A stretch of DNA of 64,000 nt from an uncultured Pelagibacteraceae bacterium. GTDB lineage: Bacteria; Pseudomonadota; Alphaproteobacteria; Pelagibacterales; Pelagibacteraceae. Shown here in pieces: positions 27,082-35,070 of this stretch. Numbering within the stretch: position 1 is the stretch's first letter; each line of letters starts with the position of its first letter. The position numbers were made by a program, and so were the translations under genes. The DNA is taken from positions 1-64,000 of the forward strand of contig CACCJO010000001.1 in NCBI GenBank assembly GCA_902546375.1, read 5' to 3'. Below the pieces are notes generated by a model. That model saw nothing but the letters and a program-made list of their open reading frames with translations. It ran no database searches and was not told where the DNA came from.

Positions 27082-27947
27082 TTAATATTCTCAATATCAT
27101 TTATTTGGCTTAAACAATTTTTAAATTCTTCCATATTTTCTCTTAATGCTAAATTTGAGATTGAATAAACAGCTACTAATAAAAAAATGAGAGGTATTGC
27201 AGTGATTATTGATGCGTTACTTTTAATCATTAAAATATAAATTATTATAAATAATGCAGATCGAATTAAAAAAGTTTTTCTAAACACGCTAATAATTGAA
27301 AGTGAGTGTTTAATTAAATTAATAAAACTCATTTTTGATGGTCCAAAATATCGATTACCTCTAATAGAGGGAATTGAAATTAAGTCATTTTCAATTTTTT
27401 TTAATGAACCCGAAAAACTATTCCATGTAGCTTTCTCATTAATCATTTTTTCAACAATGGATTTTGGTAAACAAGTATAATTTCCAAACTTAATTAACTT
27501 TCCGGTAAATACGAATGTAAGAAATTTATGTAGTTGATAGCAGATCTTGAATACCTTGCTTTCTGATCTTTTAACTCTTTCTCCTACAATAGGTTTATCT
27601 TGTGATTTTTTTATTTGATCTAAAAAAAATTCAATTTCCTCAGGTCTATCCTCACCATCCCCGTCCATAGGAATAACATAATCAAAATTATCTTTTTCAA
27701 AAATATATTTTAAACCAGTGGCAATACATCTTGCATGTCCTAGATTTTTTTTCATATTAAATATTTTTACAGAATTTATATTTTCTAAATTTTTTTCAAA
27801 ATCAGAACGATCATGATTTGAATAATCGTTAAATATATAAACTGAAATTTCAAATTCTTTGTTTAACGATAGGTTATTAATTTCTTCGACTAGTTTATAT
27901 ACTGATTGCCAGTCATTATACACCGGGGTCAAAATTATTATTTTCAT
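27078..27947 (-). CDS. Glycosyltransferase family 2, DPM1/GtrB-like, membrane-anchored
   Basis: Start chosen at the ATG at 27947, giving MKIIILTPVYNDW and 289 aa; a longer reading to 27980 would add 11 residues and overlap the preceding gene. GT2 features: VYNDWQSVYKLVEEI, FNDYSNHD, NLGHARCIATGL, and the metal site IPMDGDGEDRPEE near residue 88. Two hydrophobic segments near the C-terminus (about 225-270) would anchor it. Such proteins move a sugar from a nucleotide to polyprenyl phosphate. The upstream ArnT-like protein uses such a lipid-linked sugar, so the pair probably works together. Confidence 0.88.
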   Translation of the reverse strand: MKIIILTPVYNDWQSVYKLVEEINNLSLNKEFEISVYIFNDYSNHDRSDFEKNLENINSVKIFNMKKNLGHARCIATGLKYIFEKDNFDYVIPMDGDGEDRPEEIEFFLDQIKKSQDKPIVGERVKRSESKVFKICYQLHKFLTFVFTGKLIKFGNYTCLPKSIVEKMINEKATWNSFSGSLKKIENDLISIPSIRGNRYFGPSKMSFINLIKHSLSIISVFRKTFLIRSALFIIIYILMIKSNASIITAIPLIFLLVAVYSISNLALRENMEEFKNCLSQINDIENIK

Positions 27948-27961
27948 AATATAATCAAATT

Positions 27962-29281
27962 TTAGTATCTTCCCAAACAAACATCTTCAACACAAATAAA
28001 TTGTGATGCATTTTTCAATATCTCACTATTGGTAGATCCCTCCCAAACAGGTCGTGATTTTAAATGATATGATAAATTTCCAGCTTTCCATTCATCTCCA
28101 GTGACGAATTGAATTTCTCCATTAAAATCTTTACTCCAAATTAATTGCACTTTAGATGCAATCTCTTTTCCAGGATAGTCGGTTCTTTTATCTGTTTGGG
28201 AAATTGAAACGTAAGAATAAATAATTGGTGACAAAAAAAATAGAAACAAAAATCCTGATAAAAAAGAATTTGTTTTTTTAATATTTATTTGTGATTTCAA
28301 AATATAGAGAAATAGAACCCCAAAATATAAATAAAAGGGTGTCATCCACATCGTTCTGATTTTAGAACCCATTATCGCAGAAGTAATAAGAATTAAAAAG
28401 ATGGGTAATAAGTTTATGACTAATAAAAATAGTAATTTTTTATCTTTAACATTAAACTTAAATTGGATTTTTTTTACCAGTAACCAGATTAAAAAGAAAA
28501 ACGGAAGAAGTGTTCCTATTTGTTTAAATAAAAATAATATTGGCTGTTCAAAATGATTTATTAAACTTGGTTCTAAGCCAGTTCTTTTTAGGCCATAAAA
28601 AATTGTGATAAAATCATTACCATATAACCATATGAAATGAGGAATTAATAAAATTACAAAAACTTCTAAAGTAATAAAATATTTGAAATCAAATTTTCTA
28701 TCTTTTTTAATTAATATTAAATACATAAAAAGTAAAAAGATTGATGCTAATAAATATACAAATAAGTACTTTGAGAGAAATCCTATTGCACCAAATAAAC
28801 CAATAAAAAAACAATCTGATAATTTTATCTCTTTTGAAGAGTAAATTTTCCATGAAAAATAAACCACTAAAGACCAAAATGGAAGCTGGCATACATTTAC
28901 ATTAAACTCGGGTGTCGTAAAATTATAGAAATAGATTGCTTCTAAAATTAAAACGGAAAAAAGACTTAATAGTTTGCTTGATAAAATCTCATCAGCGACT
29001 TTAAAAACAAAATAAAAAGAAATCACCACAAATAATGAGCTTAAGAAATAATATGCCCAATCCTGTGCACCAAAAATCTGAAAAAAAATTTCTGGAAAAA
29101 ATGCACTTCCTGGTGGATGTTTGTTAAAACCCCAGTCTAAATTGCTGCCCCACGCTAATGCTTCGATGACATCTAGGGGTAGATTTTTATTAGTTATTGT
29201 AGGAACAACCGTCCAAATTAATAAATGTGATAAAACAAAAATAAAAAATATGTTATTTATATTTCTATTTAAACTGATCAT
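27962..29281 (-). CDS. ArnT/PMT-like membrane glycosyltransferase (GT39/GT83 type)
   Basis: 439 aa polytopic protein with about 10-11 hydrophobic helices. The N-terminal periplasmic loop EALAWGSNLDWGFNKHPPG resembles the donor/acceptor loop of ArnT-type transferases, and the C-terminus has a soluble segment with two Cys (SQFICVEDVCLGRY). It would transfer a sugar from a polyprenyl-phosphate donor to a lipid or protein outside the cytoplasm. The next gene (14 nt) is a GT2 that may make the donor. Acceptor unknown. Confidence 0.85.
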   Translation of the reverse strand: MISLNRNINNIFFIFVLSHLLIWTVVPTITNKNLPLDVIEALAWGSNLDWGFNKHPPGSAFFPEIFFQIFGAQDWAYYFLSSLFVVISFYFVFKVADEILSSKLLSLFSVLILEAIYFYNFTTPEFNVNVCQLPFWSLVVYFSWKIYSSKEIKLSDCFFIGLFGAIGFLSKYLFVYLLASIFLLFMYLILIKKDRKFDFKYFITLEVFVILLIPHFIWLYGNDFITIFYGLKRTGLEPSLINHFEQPILFLFKQIGTLLPFFFLIWLLVKKIQFKFNVKDKKLLFLLVINLLPIFLILITSAIMGSKIRTMWMTPFYLYFGVLFLYILKSQINIKKTNSFLSGFLFLFFLSPIIYSYVSISQTDKRTDYPGKEIASKVQLIWSKDFNGEIQFVTGDEWKAGNLSYHLKSRPVWEGSTNSEILKNASQFICVEDVCLGRY

Positions 29282-29310
29282 TGCTTAATAATTACAATAA
29301 TTAACGTTGC

Positions 29311-29338
29311 TTGACACCCATATTTTGCTGAATATACT
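29311..29338 (+). promoter_or_regulatory. Strong sigma-70-type promoter of dksA
   Basis: -35 TTGACA (29311-29316, exact consensus), 16-nt spacer, -10 TATACT (29333-29338, one mismatch). Transcription would start near 29345, leaving a leader of about 16 nt before the ATG at 29361. This rules out the in-frame TTG at 29307 as the start of dksA. Confidence 0.7.
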
Positions 29339-29360
29339 CCCCCGAACTCAATTAGAAAAT

Positions 29361-29915
29361 ATGGCTAAAACCAGCAAAGTTAAAAAAAAAGTTGTAAAAG
29401 CAAAGAATAAAACTGCCAGTAAAAATAAAGTTAAGACAGCTGCTAAAACAGTATCAGTTAAAACTACAGTAGCTAAAACTAAAGAGACAATTAAAGGTCC
29501 AATTAAAATTTCTAAAACTTATATTCCAAAGGATACTGAAAAATATATGTGCGAGAAACACAAAGTATTTTTTAGAATGAAGCTTCAAGAGTGGAGGAAA
29601 GATTTGGTAAGAGCAAATAATGAAGCTCTTTATAATGGAAGTTTAGATGATAATAGCATTTCGGCAGATATTGTAGACCAGGCGAGCTCTTACACTGATA
29701 AAAATGTTGAGATGAAAGCTATTAATAGGCAAATTAAACTCATTTCAGAAATAGATAAAGCGCTAGCAAGAATTAGAGAAGATACTTATGGATACTGTTT
29801 AGATACAGCAGAACCAATTGGGCTAAAAAGACTTATGGCAAGACCGGTTGCGAAGTATACTATTGCTGCTCAGGAAAAACATGAAAAGGATGAAAAAGTT
29901 CACGCCGATGAATAA
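29361..29915 (+). CDS. dksA: DksA/TraR-family RNA polymerase-binding transcription factor with Lys-rich N-terminal tail
   Basis: 184 aa from the ATG at 29361; an upstream in-frame TTG lies before the promoter. Residues 1-55 are a low-complexity Lys/Ala/Thr/Val tail. Then comes the DksA coiled-coil (CEKHKVFFRMKLQEWRKDL to AINRQIKLISEIDKALARI) with SADIVDQAS at the tip, followed by the globular end YGYCLDTAEPIGLKRLMARP. The zinc finger is reduced to a single Cys, as known for alphaproteobacterial DksA. It should bind the RNA polymerase secondary channel and act with ppGpp on rRNA and amino acid promoters. The lysine tail is unusual. Confidence 0.92.
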   Translation: MAKTSKVKKKVVKAKNKTASKNKVKTAAKTVSVKTTVAKTKETIKGPIKISKTYIPKDTEKYMCEKHKVFFRMKLQEWRKDLVRANNEALYNGSLDDNSISADIVDQASSYTDKNVEMKAINRQIKLISEIDKALARIREDTYGYCLDTAEPIGLKRLMARPVAKYTIAAQEKHEKDEKVHADE

Positions 29916-30033
29916 AAAAAAGAAAAAAACTAAAAAAGTTCATAATCCAGTGACTTATTATTTTACTAAAAAGTATATATATTATTATTATGGTTTGTTT
30001 TGGATAATTTTGTTATTTATTGTATTTAGTTAA
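29908..30033 (+). CDS. Predicted 41-aa single-pass membrane microprotein
   Basis: ATG at 29908 overlaps the dksA stop by 8 nt; the protein begins MNKKKKKTKKVHNP, a run of lysines, followed by a Tyr-rich stretch and one hydrophobic helix (YYGLFWIILLFIVFS) at the C-terminus. Its TAA shares bases with the ATG of the next small frame (TAATG at 30031-30035). The positive-inside layout suggests an inner-membrane protein with a cytoplasmic basic head. Not recognised from any family; support is the tight coupling and sensible topology. Confidence 0.45.
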   Translation: MNKKKKKTKKVHNPVTYYFTKKYIYYYYGLFWIILLFIVFS

Positions 30034-30137
30034 TGGATACAAAAATACTTTTGATAATTATCATCGTCCTCGCTATAGAGGTCTCGGGTCATGGAATTTT
30101 TGCTTCTTTGTTTAGATTGCTTAGCTCAATGAACTAA
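30033..30137 (+). CDS. Predicted 34-aa hydrophobic microprotein
   Basis: Starts at the ATG overlapping the preceding TAA (TAATG) and ends CTAA, overlapping the convergent GST stop by 4 nt. The sequence MDTKILLIIIVLAIEVSGHG followed by IFASLFRLLSSMN has one membrane helix and then a short amphipathic segment. The stretch is less A-rich than its surroundings. It is too short to judge by homology; overlap on both sides and the absence of stops argue for a real gene. Confidence 0.4.
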   Translation: MDTKILLIIIIVLAIEVSGHGIFASLFRLLSSMN

Positions 30138-30763
30138 TATGGTTTAGGTGGAAGCTCATTTTTATCCATAAAAGCAAATCCTTTTTTTACACCATCTCTT
30201 TTTGAAATTTCCTCATACCATCTTGTAAGATTTTTAAAACTTTTAAGGCCAATATCATGCCATTCGTGTCTTGCTATCCAAGGGAATGTACCAATATCTG
30301 CAATTGTGTAATTATCACCTGATAAATATTTTGATTTAGATAATCTCTCGTCCAATTCCTTGTATATTCGTTGAGAAATTTTAAAATATCTCTCTTCACC
30401 AAATTTACTTTTTCCAGGATTATAATGATGGAATTGATGGTGTTGACCTAACATTGGACCAACATAACCCATTTGAGCCATTAACCACTGATTAATTTCT
30501 AATCTTTCTTTAGAATTATAAAATTTTCCACTTAGCTCAGCCAAATAAATTAGAATTGCTCCGGACTCAAAGACAGTTTTTTTGTTTTTATGATCAATAA
30601 TTACTGGAATTTTACTTAATGGACTTATTTTTTTGAACTCATCTTTAAATTGTTCGCCGTTATTAATATCTACTTTGATTACTTTGTAATCAAATCCAAT
30701 TTCCTCAAGCATAATACTAATTTTTTTGCCATTAGGAGTATTAGCTGAGTAAAGATCTATCAC
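30134..30763 (-). CDS. Glutathione S-transferase, YfcG/YghU (nu)-like
   Basis: 209 aa with an N-terminal thioredoxin-fold domain beginning MIDLYSANTPNGKKISIMLEE, SKIPVIIDHKNKKTVFESGAILIYLAE (glutathione-binding Glu-Ser), and a C-terminal helical domain (NQWLMAQMGYVGPMLGQHHQFHHY, TIADIGTFPW). The TPNGKK active-site loop matches the nu class, which reduces disulfides rather than conjugating. It overlaps the ferredoxin reductase gene by 4 nt, so it belongs to the redox operon. Confidence 0.92.
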   Translation of the reverse strand: MIDLYSANTPNGKKISIMLEEIGFDYKVIKVDINNGEQFKDEFKKISPLSKIPVIIDHKNKKTVFESGAILIYLAELSGKFYNSKERLEINQWLMAQMGYVGPMLGQHHQFHHYNPGKSKFGEERYFKISQRIYKELDERLSKSKYLSGDNYTIADIGTFPWIARHEWHDIGLKSFKNLTRWYEEISKRDGVKKGFAFMDKNELPPKPY

Positions 30764-31776
30764 TCTTTTTTTCCAAGTCTTTTCAATAAGTTTGTTGAGG
30801 TTGTTGTGAATTCAAATCTATATTTTTCATCAGGTCTTGCTAATTTGAAACATGCTCTTGCTGCTAAAGCTCCTTCATGGAACCCTGACAAAATTAATTT
30901 TAATTTACCAGGATAATTACAGATATCACCCACTGCATAAATACCTTTTTGATTAGTTTCAAATTTTTCAGTATCTACCTCTATAGTTTTTTTATTCAGA
31001 TTAAGGCCCCAATTAGCAATTGGTCCTAGCTGCATAATAAGACCAAAAAAACCTAAAACATATTCAGTCTTTAAGTTTTTTATTTCATTATTATCATGTT
31101 TGATATCGATGCTTTCTAGTGTTTGTTTACCATGAGCATTGGCTATTTGATATTTAGTAAAAAGATTAATTTTACCGTCTTTTACTAATGCGTGCATTTT
31201 ATCAACAGTAGCTTGTGCGCCTCTAAATTCATCTCGTCTGTGTATCAAGTTAACATGAGACTCTTTTGATAACTCAATAGCCCAATCTAATGCGCTATCT
31301 CCACCTCCAAAAATTGAAACTGTTTTTCCATTGAAAATATTTTTATCTTTTACCGAATAAAATAAAGATTTGTTTTCAAATTTTTCACACTCTTTTGGTG
31401 AAAATTTTCGAGGCTCAAATGAACCAACGCCACCTGCAATAATTACATTTGGTGTCAAAAAAGAATTACCTCCACTAGTTTTTACTAACCAATTATTTTC
31501 CTCTTTTTTTACTTCTTCAACTCTTTCGCTTAAATGAAATTTGATATCAAAAGGTTTTAATTGATTTAATAAATTATTAGTAAGTTCTTCTCCTGTACAT
31601 TCGGGTACAGCGGGTATATCGTAAATTGGCTTATCAGGATAAAGTTCGATGCATTGACCTCCAATTTTATCTAAATTATCAACTATCTCACAATCTAATC
31701 CGATTAATTTTAATTGATGAGCAGTAAAAAGTCCTGTTGGACCTGCTCCAATAATTAATGCATCAGTTTTTTTCAT
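30760..31776 (-). CDS. Ferredoxin--NADP+ reductase, thioredoxin-reductase-like type
   Basis: 338 aa flavoprotein. FAD site IIGAGPTGLFTAHQL (residues 7-21), then DKIGGQCIELYPDKPIYDIP, NADP site SIFGGGDSALDWA near 155, HRRDEFR, and the second FAD motif GIYAVGDICNYPGK. No CxxC redox pair is present, which separates it from true thioredoxin reductase and places it with YumC-type ferredoxin reductases. It directly follows the 2Fe-2S ferredoxin gene (one base after its stop), a likely electron-transfer pair. Confidence 0.93.
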   Translation of the reverse strand: MKKTDALIIGAGPTGLFTAHQLKLIGLDCEIVDNLDKIGGQCIELYPDKPIYDIPAVPECTGEELTNNLLNQLKPFDIKFHLSERVEEVKKEENNWLVKTSGGNSFLTPNVIIAGGVGSFEPRKFSPKECEKFENKSLFYSVKDKNIFNGKTVSIFGGGDSALDWAIELSKESHVNLIHRRDEFRGAQATVDKMHALVKDGKINLFTKYQIANAHGKQTLESIDIKHDNNEIKNLKTEYVLGFFGLIMQLGPIANWGLNLNKKTIEVDTEKFETNQKGIYAVGDICNYPGKLKLILSGFHEGALAARACFKLARPDEKYRFEFTTTSTNLLKRLGKKE

Positions 31777-32097
31777 TTAAGCTTGTTTGGATGGTATGTT
31801 TACTTGTAGTCCATCTAATTCATCTGAAACAATTATTTGACAACTAAGCCTACTATTTTTTTTTGGTTCAAATGCCATATCTAACATATCATCTTCTCCA
31901 TCCTCTTTTTTTGGAATTTTATTAAACCAATCATCTTTGACATAAACATGGCAGGTCGCACACGCCATCCCTCCACCACAATCTGCGTCGATACCAGGAA
32001 TATCATTTTGAACAGCTCCTTCCATAACAGTAAGACCATTTTGCACCTCAACTGTATGAGTTTGATTATCAGAAGTTATGTATGTTATTTTTGCCAT
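31777..32097 (-). CDS. 2Fe-2S ferredoxin (adrenodoxin/FdxB type)
   Basis: 106 aa with cluster ligands C40, C46, C49 ([10 protein letters not shown]) and C86 (RLSCQI), the spacing of adrenodoxin-like ferredoxins involved in iron-sulfur assembly and monooxygenase electron transfer. An acidic partner-binding stretch [15 protein letters not shown] is present. First gene of the ferredoxin-reductase-GST run; a terminator separates it from proteorhodopsin, so it may have its own promoter in the 82-nt gap or rely on read-through. Confidence 0.95.
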   Translation of the reverse strand: MAKITYITSDNQTHTVEVQNGLTVMEGAVQNDIPGIDADCGGGMACATCHVYVKDDWFNKIPKKEDGEDDMLDMAFEPKKNSRLSCQIIVSDELDGLQVNIPSKQA

Positions 32098-32116
32098 TTA
32101 ATTGAATATAGGGATC

Positions 32117-32156
32117 AAAAAAAATAGGGCAAGTATGTAAAAACATACCTGCCCTA
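32117..32156 (-). terminator. Rho-independent terminator after proteorhodopsin
   Basis: Minus strand reads TAGGGCAGGTATGT, loop TTTT, ACATACTTGCCCTA, then eight U. The stem has 6 bp (GTATGT/ACATAC), one mismatch and a further 7 bp (TAGGGCA/TGCCCTA). It lies 23 nt downstream of the proteorhodopsin stop and is the clearest terminator in the window. It would make proteorhodopsin a monocistronic transcript. Confidence 0.9.
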
Positions 32157-32179
32157 AAATTATTTTAATTACTTAGTAA

Positions 32180-32956
32180 TTATCTTGCTCTTGAGCCAGC
32201 TCCTGAACTCATTGCAGCAGCCCAGATTACTAGACCGAATGCAATTTTGTTAATGAAGTCAGCTAAGTTGTAAACAACGTTTAGTGAGTTAGCATCTACA
32301 CCACCTGTTAGGTAACCAAATACATAACCTAATGGATAAATAGCCCAACCTACAGTTACAATCATTCTCATTGCACCGAACGCAGTTACAAGAGCTTTGT
32401 TACCGCTTTTAGCAGCAGCTCTTCCAGCTTCACCAGAGAATATTTCATATAGAATGTAAATCCATCCAGCCATACCGATTACAAAACCAAGTGTAGCATT
32501 GATGTATCCAGCTTCTCCTAAGTATCCTCCGATTAACATTACTAATGAACCGATTAACAATCTCCAGAACATTCCAGAGTTTGCTTTTCTTACTGCTACT
32601 AGAATTAAGTAGAATTCTACCATCTGTAATGGCACAGTAATTAACCAGTCAATATATCTGTATACTGTTGGTGAGTCACCTGTAGCAACCCATACTTCTC
32701 TCATGTACATATAGTGAATGAAAGCAATACCAGTTACAAGACCTGCAACAGTTACTGATGTTTTCCACGCAGGGTTAACAGTACCTCTCTCCATGAAGAA
32801 GAAAGCTGTAGCCGCTAACATACCCATTGAAATTATCCAAAAAGATATTCCAACAAAGTCATCCTGAGCTAACATCGTTGCGTCTGCTGCGTTAGCAACA
32901 CCTGCATAACCCACTAGGGCTAAAGCTGCTAGAGCAAACAGTTTAAGTTTTTTCAT
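32180..32956 (-). CDS. Proteorhodopsin, light-driven proton pump, blue-absorbing type
   Basis: 258 aa with a signal peptide (cut near ANA-AD, residue 23) and seven helices. Using a constant +6 offset to the green proteorhodopsin reference numbering: H81 (H75), D103 (proton acceptor D97), T107 (T101), Q111 (position 105), E114 (proton donor E108) and K237 (K231, retinal Schiff base, in NLADFINKIAF). Asp-Thr-Glu means a proton pump; Gln at position 105 predicts blue absorption, typical of clear open-ocean water. No retinal synthesis genes (crt, blh) are in the window. A GGGAG ribosome site precedes the ATG. Likely abundantly expressed. Confidence 0.99.
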   Translation of the reverse strand: MKKLKLFALAALALVGYAGVANAADATMLAQDDFVGISFWIISMGMLAATAFFFMERGTVNPAWKTSVTVAGLVTGIAFIHYMYMREVWVATGDSPTVYRYIDWLITVPLQMVEFYLILVAVRKANSGMFWRLLIGSLVMLIGGYLGEAGYINATLGFVIGMAGWIYILYEIFSGEAGRAAAKSGNKALVTAFGAMRMIVTVGWAIYPLGYVFGYLTGGVDANSLNVVYNLADFINKIAFGLVIWAAAMSSGAGSRAR

Positions 32957-32986
32957 AAAAAACTCCCTCTTTAGTTAGTTTTTACT

Positions 32987-33022
32987 TTAGTTTATATAAA
33001 CTAAGCTTAGGCTTCCCTAAGC
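32987..33022 (-). promoter_or_regulatory. Two adjacent palindromes in the proteorhodopsin upstream/leader region
   Basis: TTAGTTTATATAAACTAA (32987-33004) is an 18-bp perfect palindrome. Immediately next to it GCTTAGG-CTTC-CCTAAGC (33005-33022) forms a 7-bp stem with a 4-nt loop. They lie 31-66 nt before the proteorhodopsin start. If transcribed they would form two stacked hairpins; as DNA they could be an operator or a TATA-containing promoter element. The rest of the 212-nt divergent gap to prpE is A+T-rich, with no confident promoter call. Confidence 0.5.
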
Positions 33023-33168
33023 AAAAGTTGTGGTTAAATACCAAATAAAATCACTTAATAGAAGACATAATTGTCATTAATTTACATTGATTTTACTCGT
33101 TTTTTAAAATTAAATACAATTTGTGATTTAAAAACCACAATAAATTAACTAACGAATCAACTTTAACT

Positions 33169-35070
33169 ATGTCAGATAAATTCAAGGAAATTTATAGAAA
33201 ATCAATTGAAGACCCAGAGAATTTCTGGAGAGAGGCATCTGACGATATATTTTGGTTTAAAAAACCCACAAAAATATTAAACAAGTTAAACCCTCCTTTT
33301 TACAGATGGTTTGAAGATGGAGTTACTAACACTTGCTACAATGCATTAGATCTTCATATTGATAAGGGTCAAGGAAAAAAAACTGCACTGATCTACGATA
33401 GTCCAATCACAGGTAACAAAAGTAAGCTTTCATATGAGGAACTAAGATCAAAAGTTTCTAAGTTTGCCGGGGCTTTAAAAAATCAAGGCGTTGGTAAGGG
33501 TGATAGAGTAATTATTTATATGCCAATGATCCCTGAAGCAGTCATTGCAATGCTTGCTTGTGGAAGAATTGGCGCAATTCACTCTGTTGTTTTTGGTGGA
33601 TTTGCATCAAATGAACTTGCAAGCAGAATAGATGACAGTAAAGCTAAAATTTTAGTGACAGCATCATGTGGTTTTGAGCCAGGTAGGACGGTTGAATACA
33701 AGCCATTAGTAGATGAAGCAGTCAAACTAGCAAGTCATAAGATAAGTAAGATGATTTTATTTCAAAGAAAAGGTCATGAGGCTAAATTAAATGCACCTAA
33801 TGAAATTAGTTGGGATGAGGCACTAGCTGATGCAAAAGATACTGAATGTGTAGAGATGAATTCAAATGAGTTTGCTTACATACTTTATACCTCAGGCACA
33901 ACAGGAACACCCAAAGGAATTGTAAGAGATATTGGAGGTCACATAGTAGCTTTAAAATGGACAATGAAAAATATCTACAACATTGATGAGGGAGATATTT
34001 GGTGGTCAGCTAGTGATATTGGTTGGATTGTAGGTCATTCCTACATTGTTTATGCTCCATTGTTTAAAGGTTGCACAACTGTTTTGTTTGAAGGTAAACC
34101 CGTGGGCACACCTGATGCGGGGGCTTTCTGGAAAATTATTTCTGATTACAAAGTAAAATCTTTATTTACTGCTCCAACTGCATTTAGAGCAATTAAAAAA
34201 GAAGATCCTGATGGAAAATTCTTCTCTAAATATGATTTGAGTAGTTTTGAAAGTTTATTTCTTGCTGGTGAAAGAGCAGATCCAGATACAATCAAATGGG
34301 CAGAAAATTTATTAAAAGTTCCAGTGATAGACCATTGGTGGCAAACTGAAACAAGTTGGGCAATAAGCTCAAATTGCACAGGAATTGAAATGATGAAAAC
34401 AAAATATGGTTCAGCCTGTAAAGCAGTGCCGGGTTATGATGTAAAAATTATTAAGTCAGATCAAACTTTAGCTAAACCAAATGAGATGGGAGATATTGTA
34501 GTTAAATTACCTTTACCCCCTGGTACATTTCCAACGCTTTGGAATGCAGATGAAAGATATAAGGAAAATTATATGTCAAACTATGATGGTTACTATCAAA
34601 CTTATGATGCAGGTCATATTGACGAGGATGGCTATATCTGGATTATGTCTAGGACTGACGACATTATAAATGTTGCTGGCCATAGATTGTCAACTGGTGC
34701 CATTGAAGAAGTTTTATCTGAACATCAATCAGTAGCTGAGTGTGCAGTTCTTGGTATTGCAGATAAATTAAAAGGACAATTACCAATAGGATTAATAGTT
34801 TTAAAAGCTGGAGTTGATAAAGATAACGAAACAATTTCAAAGGAATGTATTCAAATGGTTAGAGATAAAATTGGTCCTGTGGCTGCATTTAAAGTTGCAA
34901 TTGTTATCAAAAGACTTCCAAAAACAAGATCTGGAAAAATTTTAAGAGGAACAATTAGAAAAATTGCTGATAATGTTGAATATAAAATGCCTCCAACAAT
35001 TGATGATCCTGCAATTCTTGATGAGATCAAACAAGATTTGATTGAAAATAAAATACTTAATAATGGTTAA
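33169..35070 (+). CDS. prpE: Propionyl-CoA synthetase (acetyl-CoA synthetase family)
   Basis: 633 aa acyl-CoA synthetase. ATP loop YTSGTTGTPKGIVRDIGGH: the VRD.GGH wording points to PrpE/ACSS3 rather than acetate-specific Acs (which has VLHTTGGY). Further motifs: WWSASDIGWIVGHSYIVYAPL, DHWWQTETSWAI, RTDDIINVAGHRLSTGAIEE and the acetylatable Lys in TRSGKILRG. It activates propionate, and probably acetate, to the CoA ester. Divergent from proteorhodopsin; its stop overlaps the SMR start by 8 nt. Distinction from Acs is by motif only. Confidence 0.88.
   Translation: MSDKFKEIYRKSIEDPENFWREASDDIFWFKKPTKILNKLNPPFYRWFEDGVTNTCYNALDLHIDKGQGKKTALIYDSPITGNKSKLSYEELRSKVSKFAGALKNQGVGKGDRVIIYMPMIPEAVIAMLACGRIGAIHSVVFGGFASNELASRIDDSKAKILVTASCGFEPGRTVEYKPLVDEAVKLASHKISKMILFQRKGHEAKLNAPNEISWDEALADAKDTECVEMNSNEFAYILYTSGTTGTPKGIVRDIGGHIVALKWTMKNIYNIDEGDIWWSASDIGWIVGHSYIVYAPLFKGCTTVLFEGKPVGTPDAGAFWKIISDYKVKSLFTAPTAFRAIKKEDPDGKFFSKYDLSSFESLFLAGERADPDTIKWAENLLKVPVIDHWWQTETSWAISSNCTGIEMMKTKYGSACKAVPGYDVKIIKSDQTLAKPNEMGDIVVKLPLPPGTFPTLWNADERYKENYMSNYDGYYQTYDAGHIDEDGYIWIMSRTDDIINVAGHRLSTGAIEEVLSEHQSVAECAVLGIADKLKGQLPIGLIVLKAGVDKDNETISKECIQMVRDKIGPVAAFKVAIVIKRLPKTRSGKILRGTIRKIADNVEYKMPPTIDDPAILDEIKQDLIENKILNNG

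Noticed and set aside
29307..29360. Upstream TTG start that would lengthen DksA by 18 residues
   Set aside because: It lies before the near-consensus promoter at 29311-29338, so it would not be in the mRNA.
30760..31776. Annotation as thioredoxin reductase
   Set aside because: The CxxC redox pair is missing and a ferredoxin gene is adjacent, so ferredoxin-NADP reductase is the better call.
33169..35070. Annotation as acetyl-CoA synthetase (acs)
   Set aside because: The ATP-loop wording (GTTGTPKGIVRDIGGH) fits propionyl-CoA synthetase better; acetate use is still possible.
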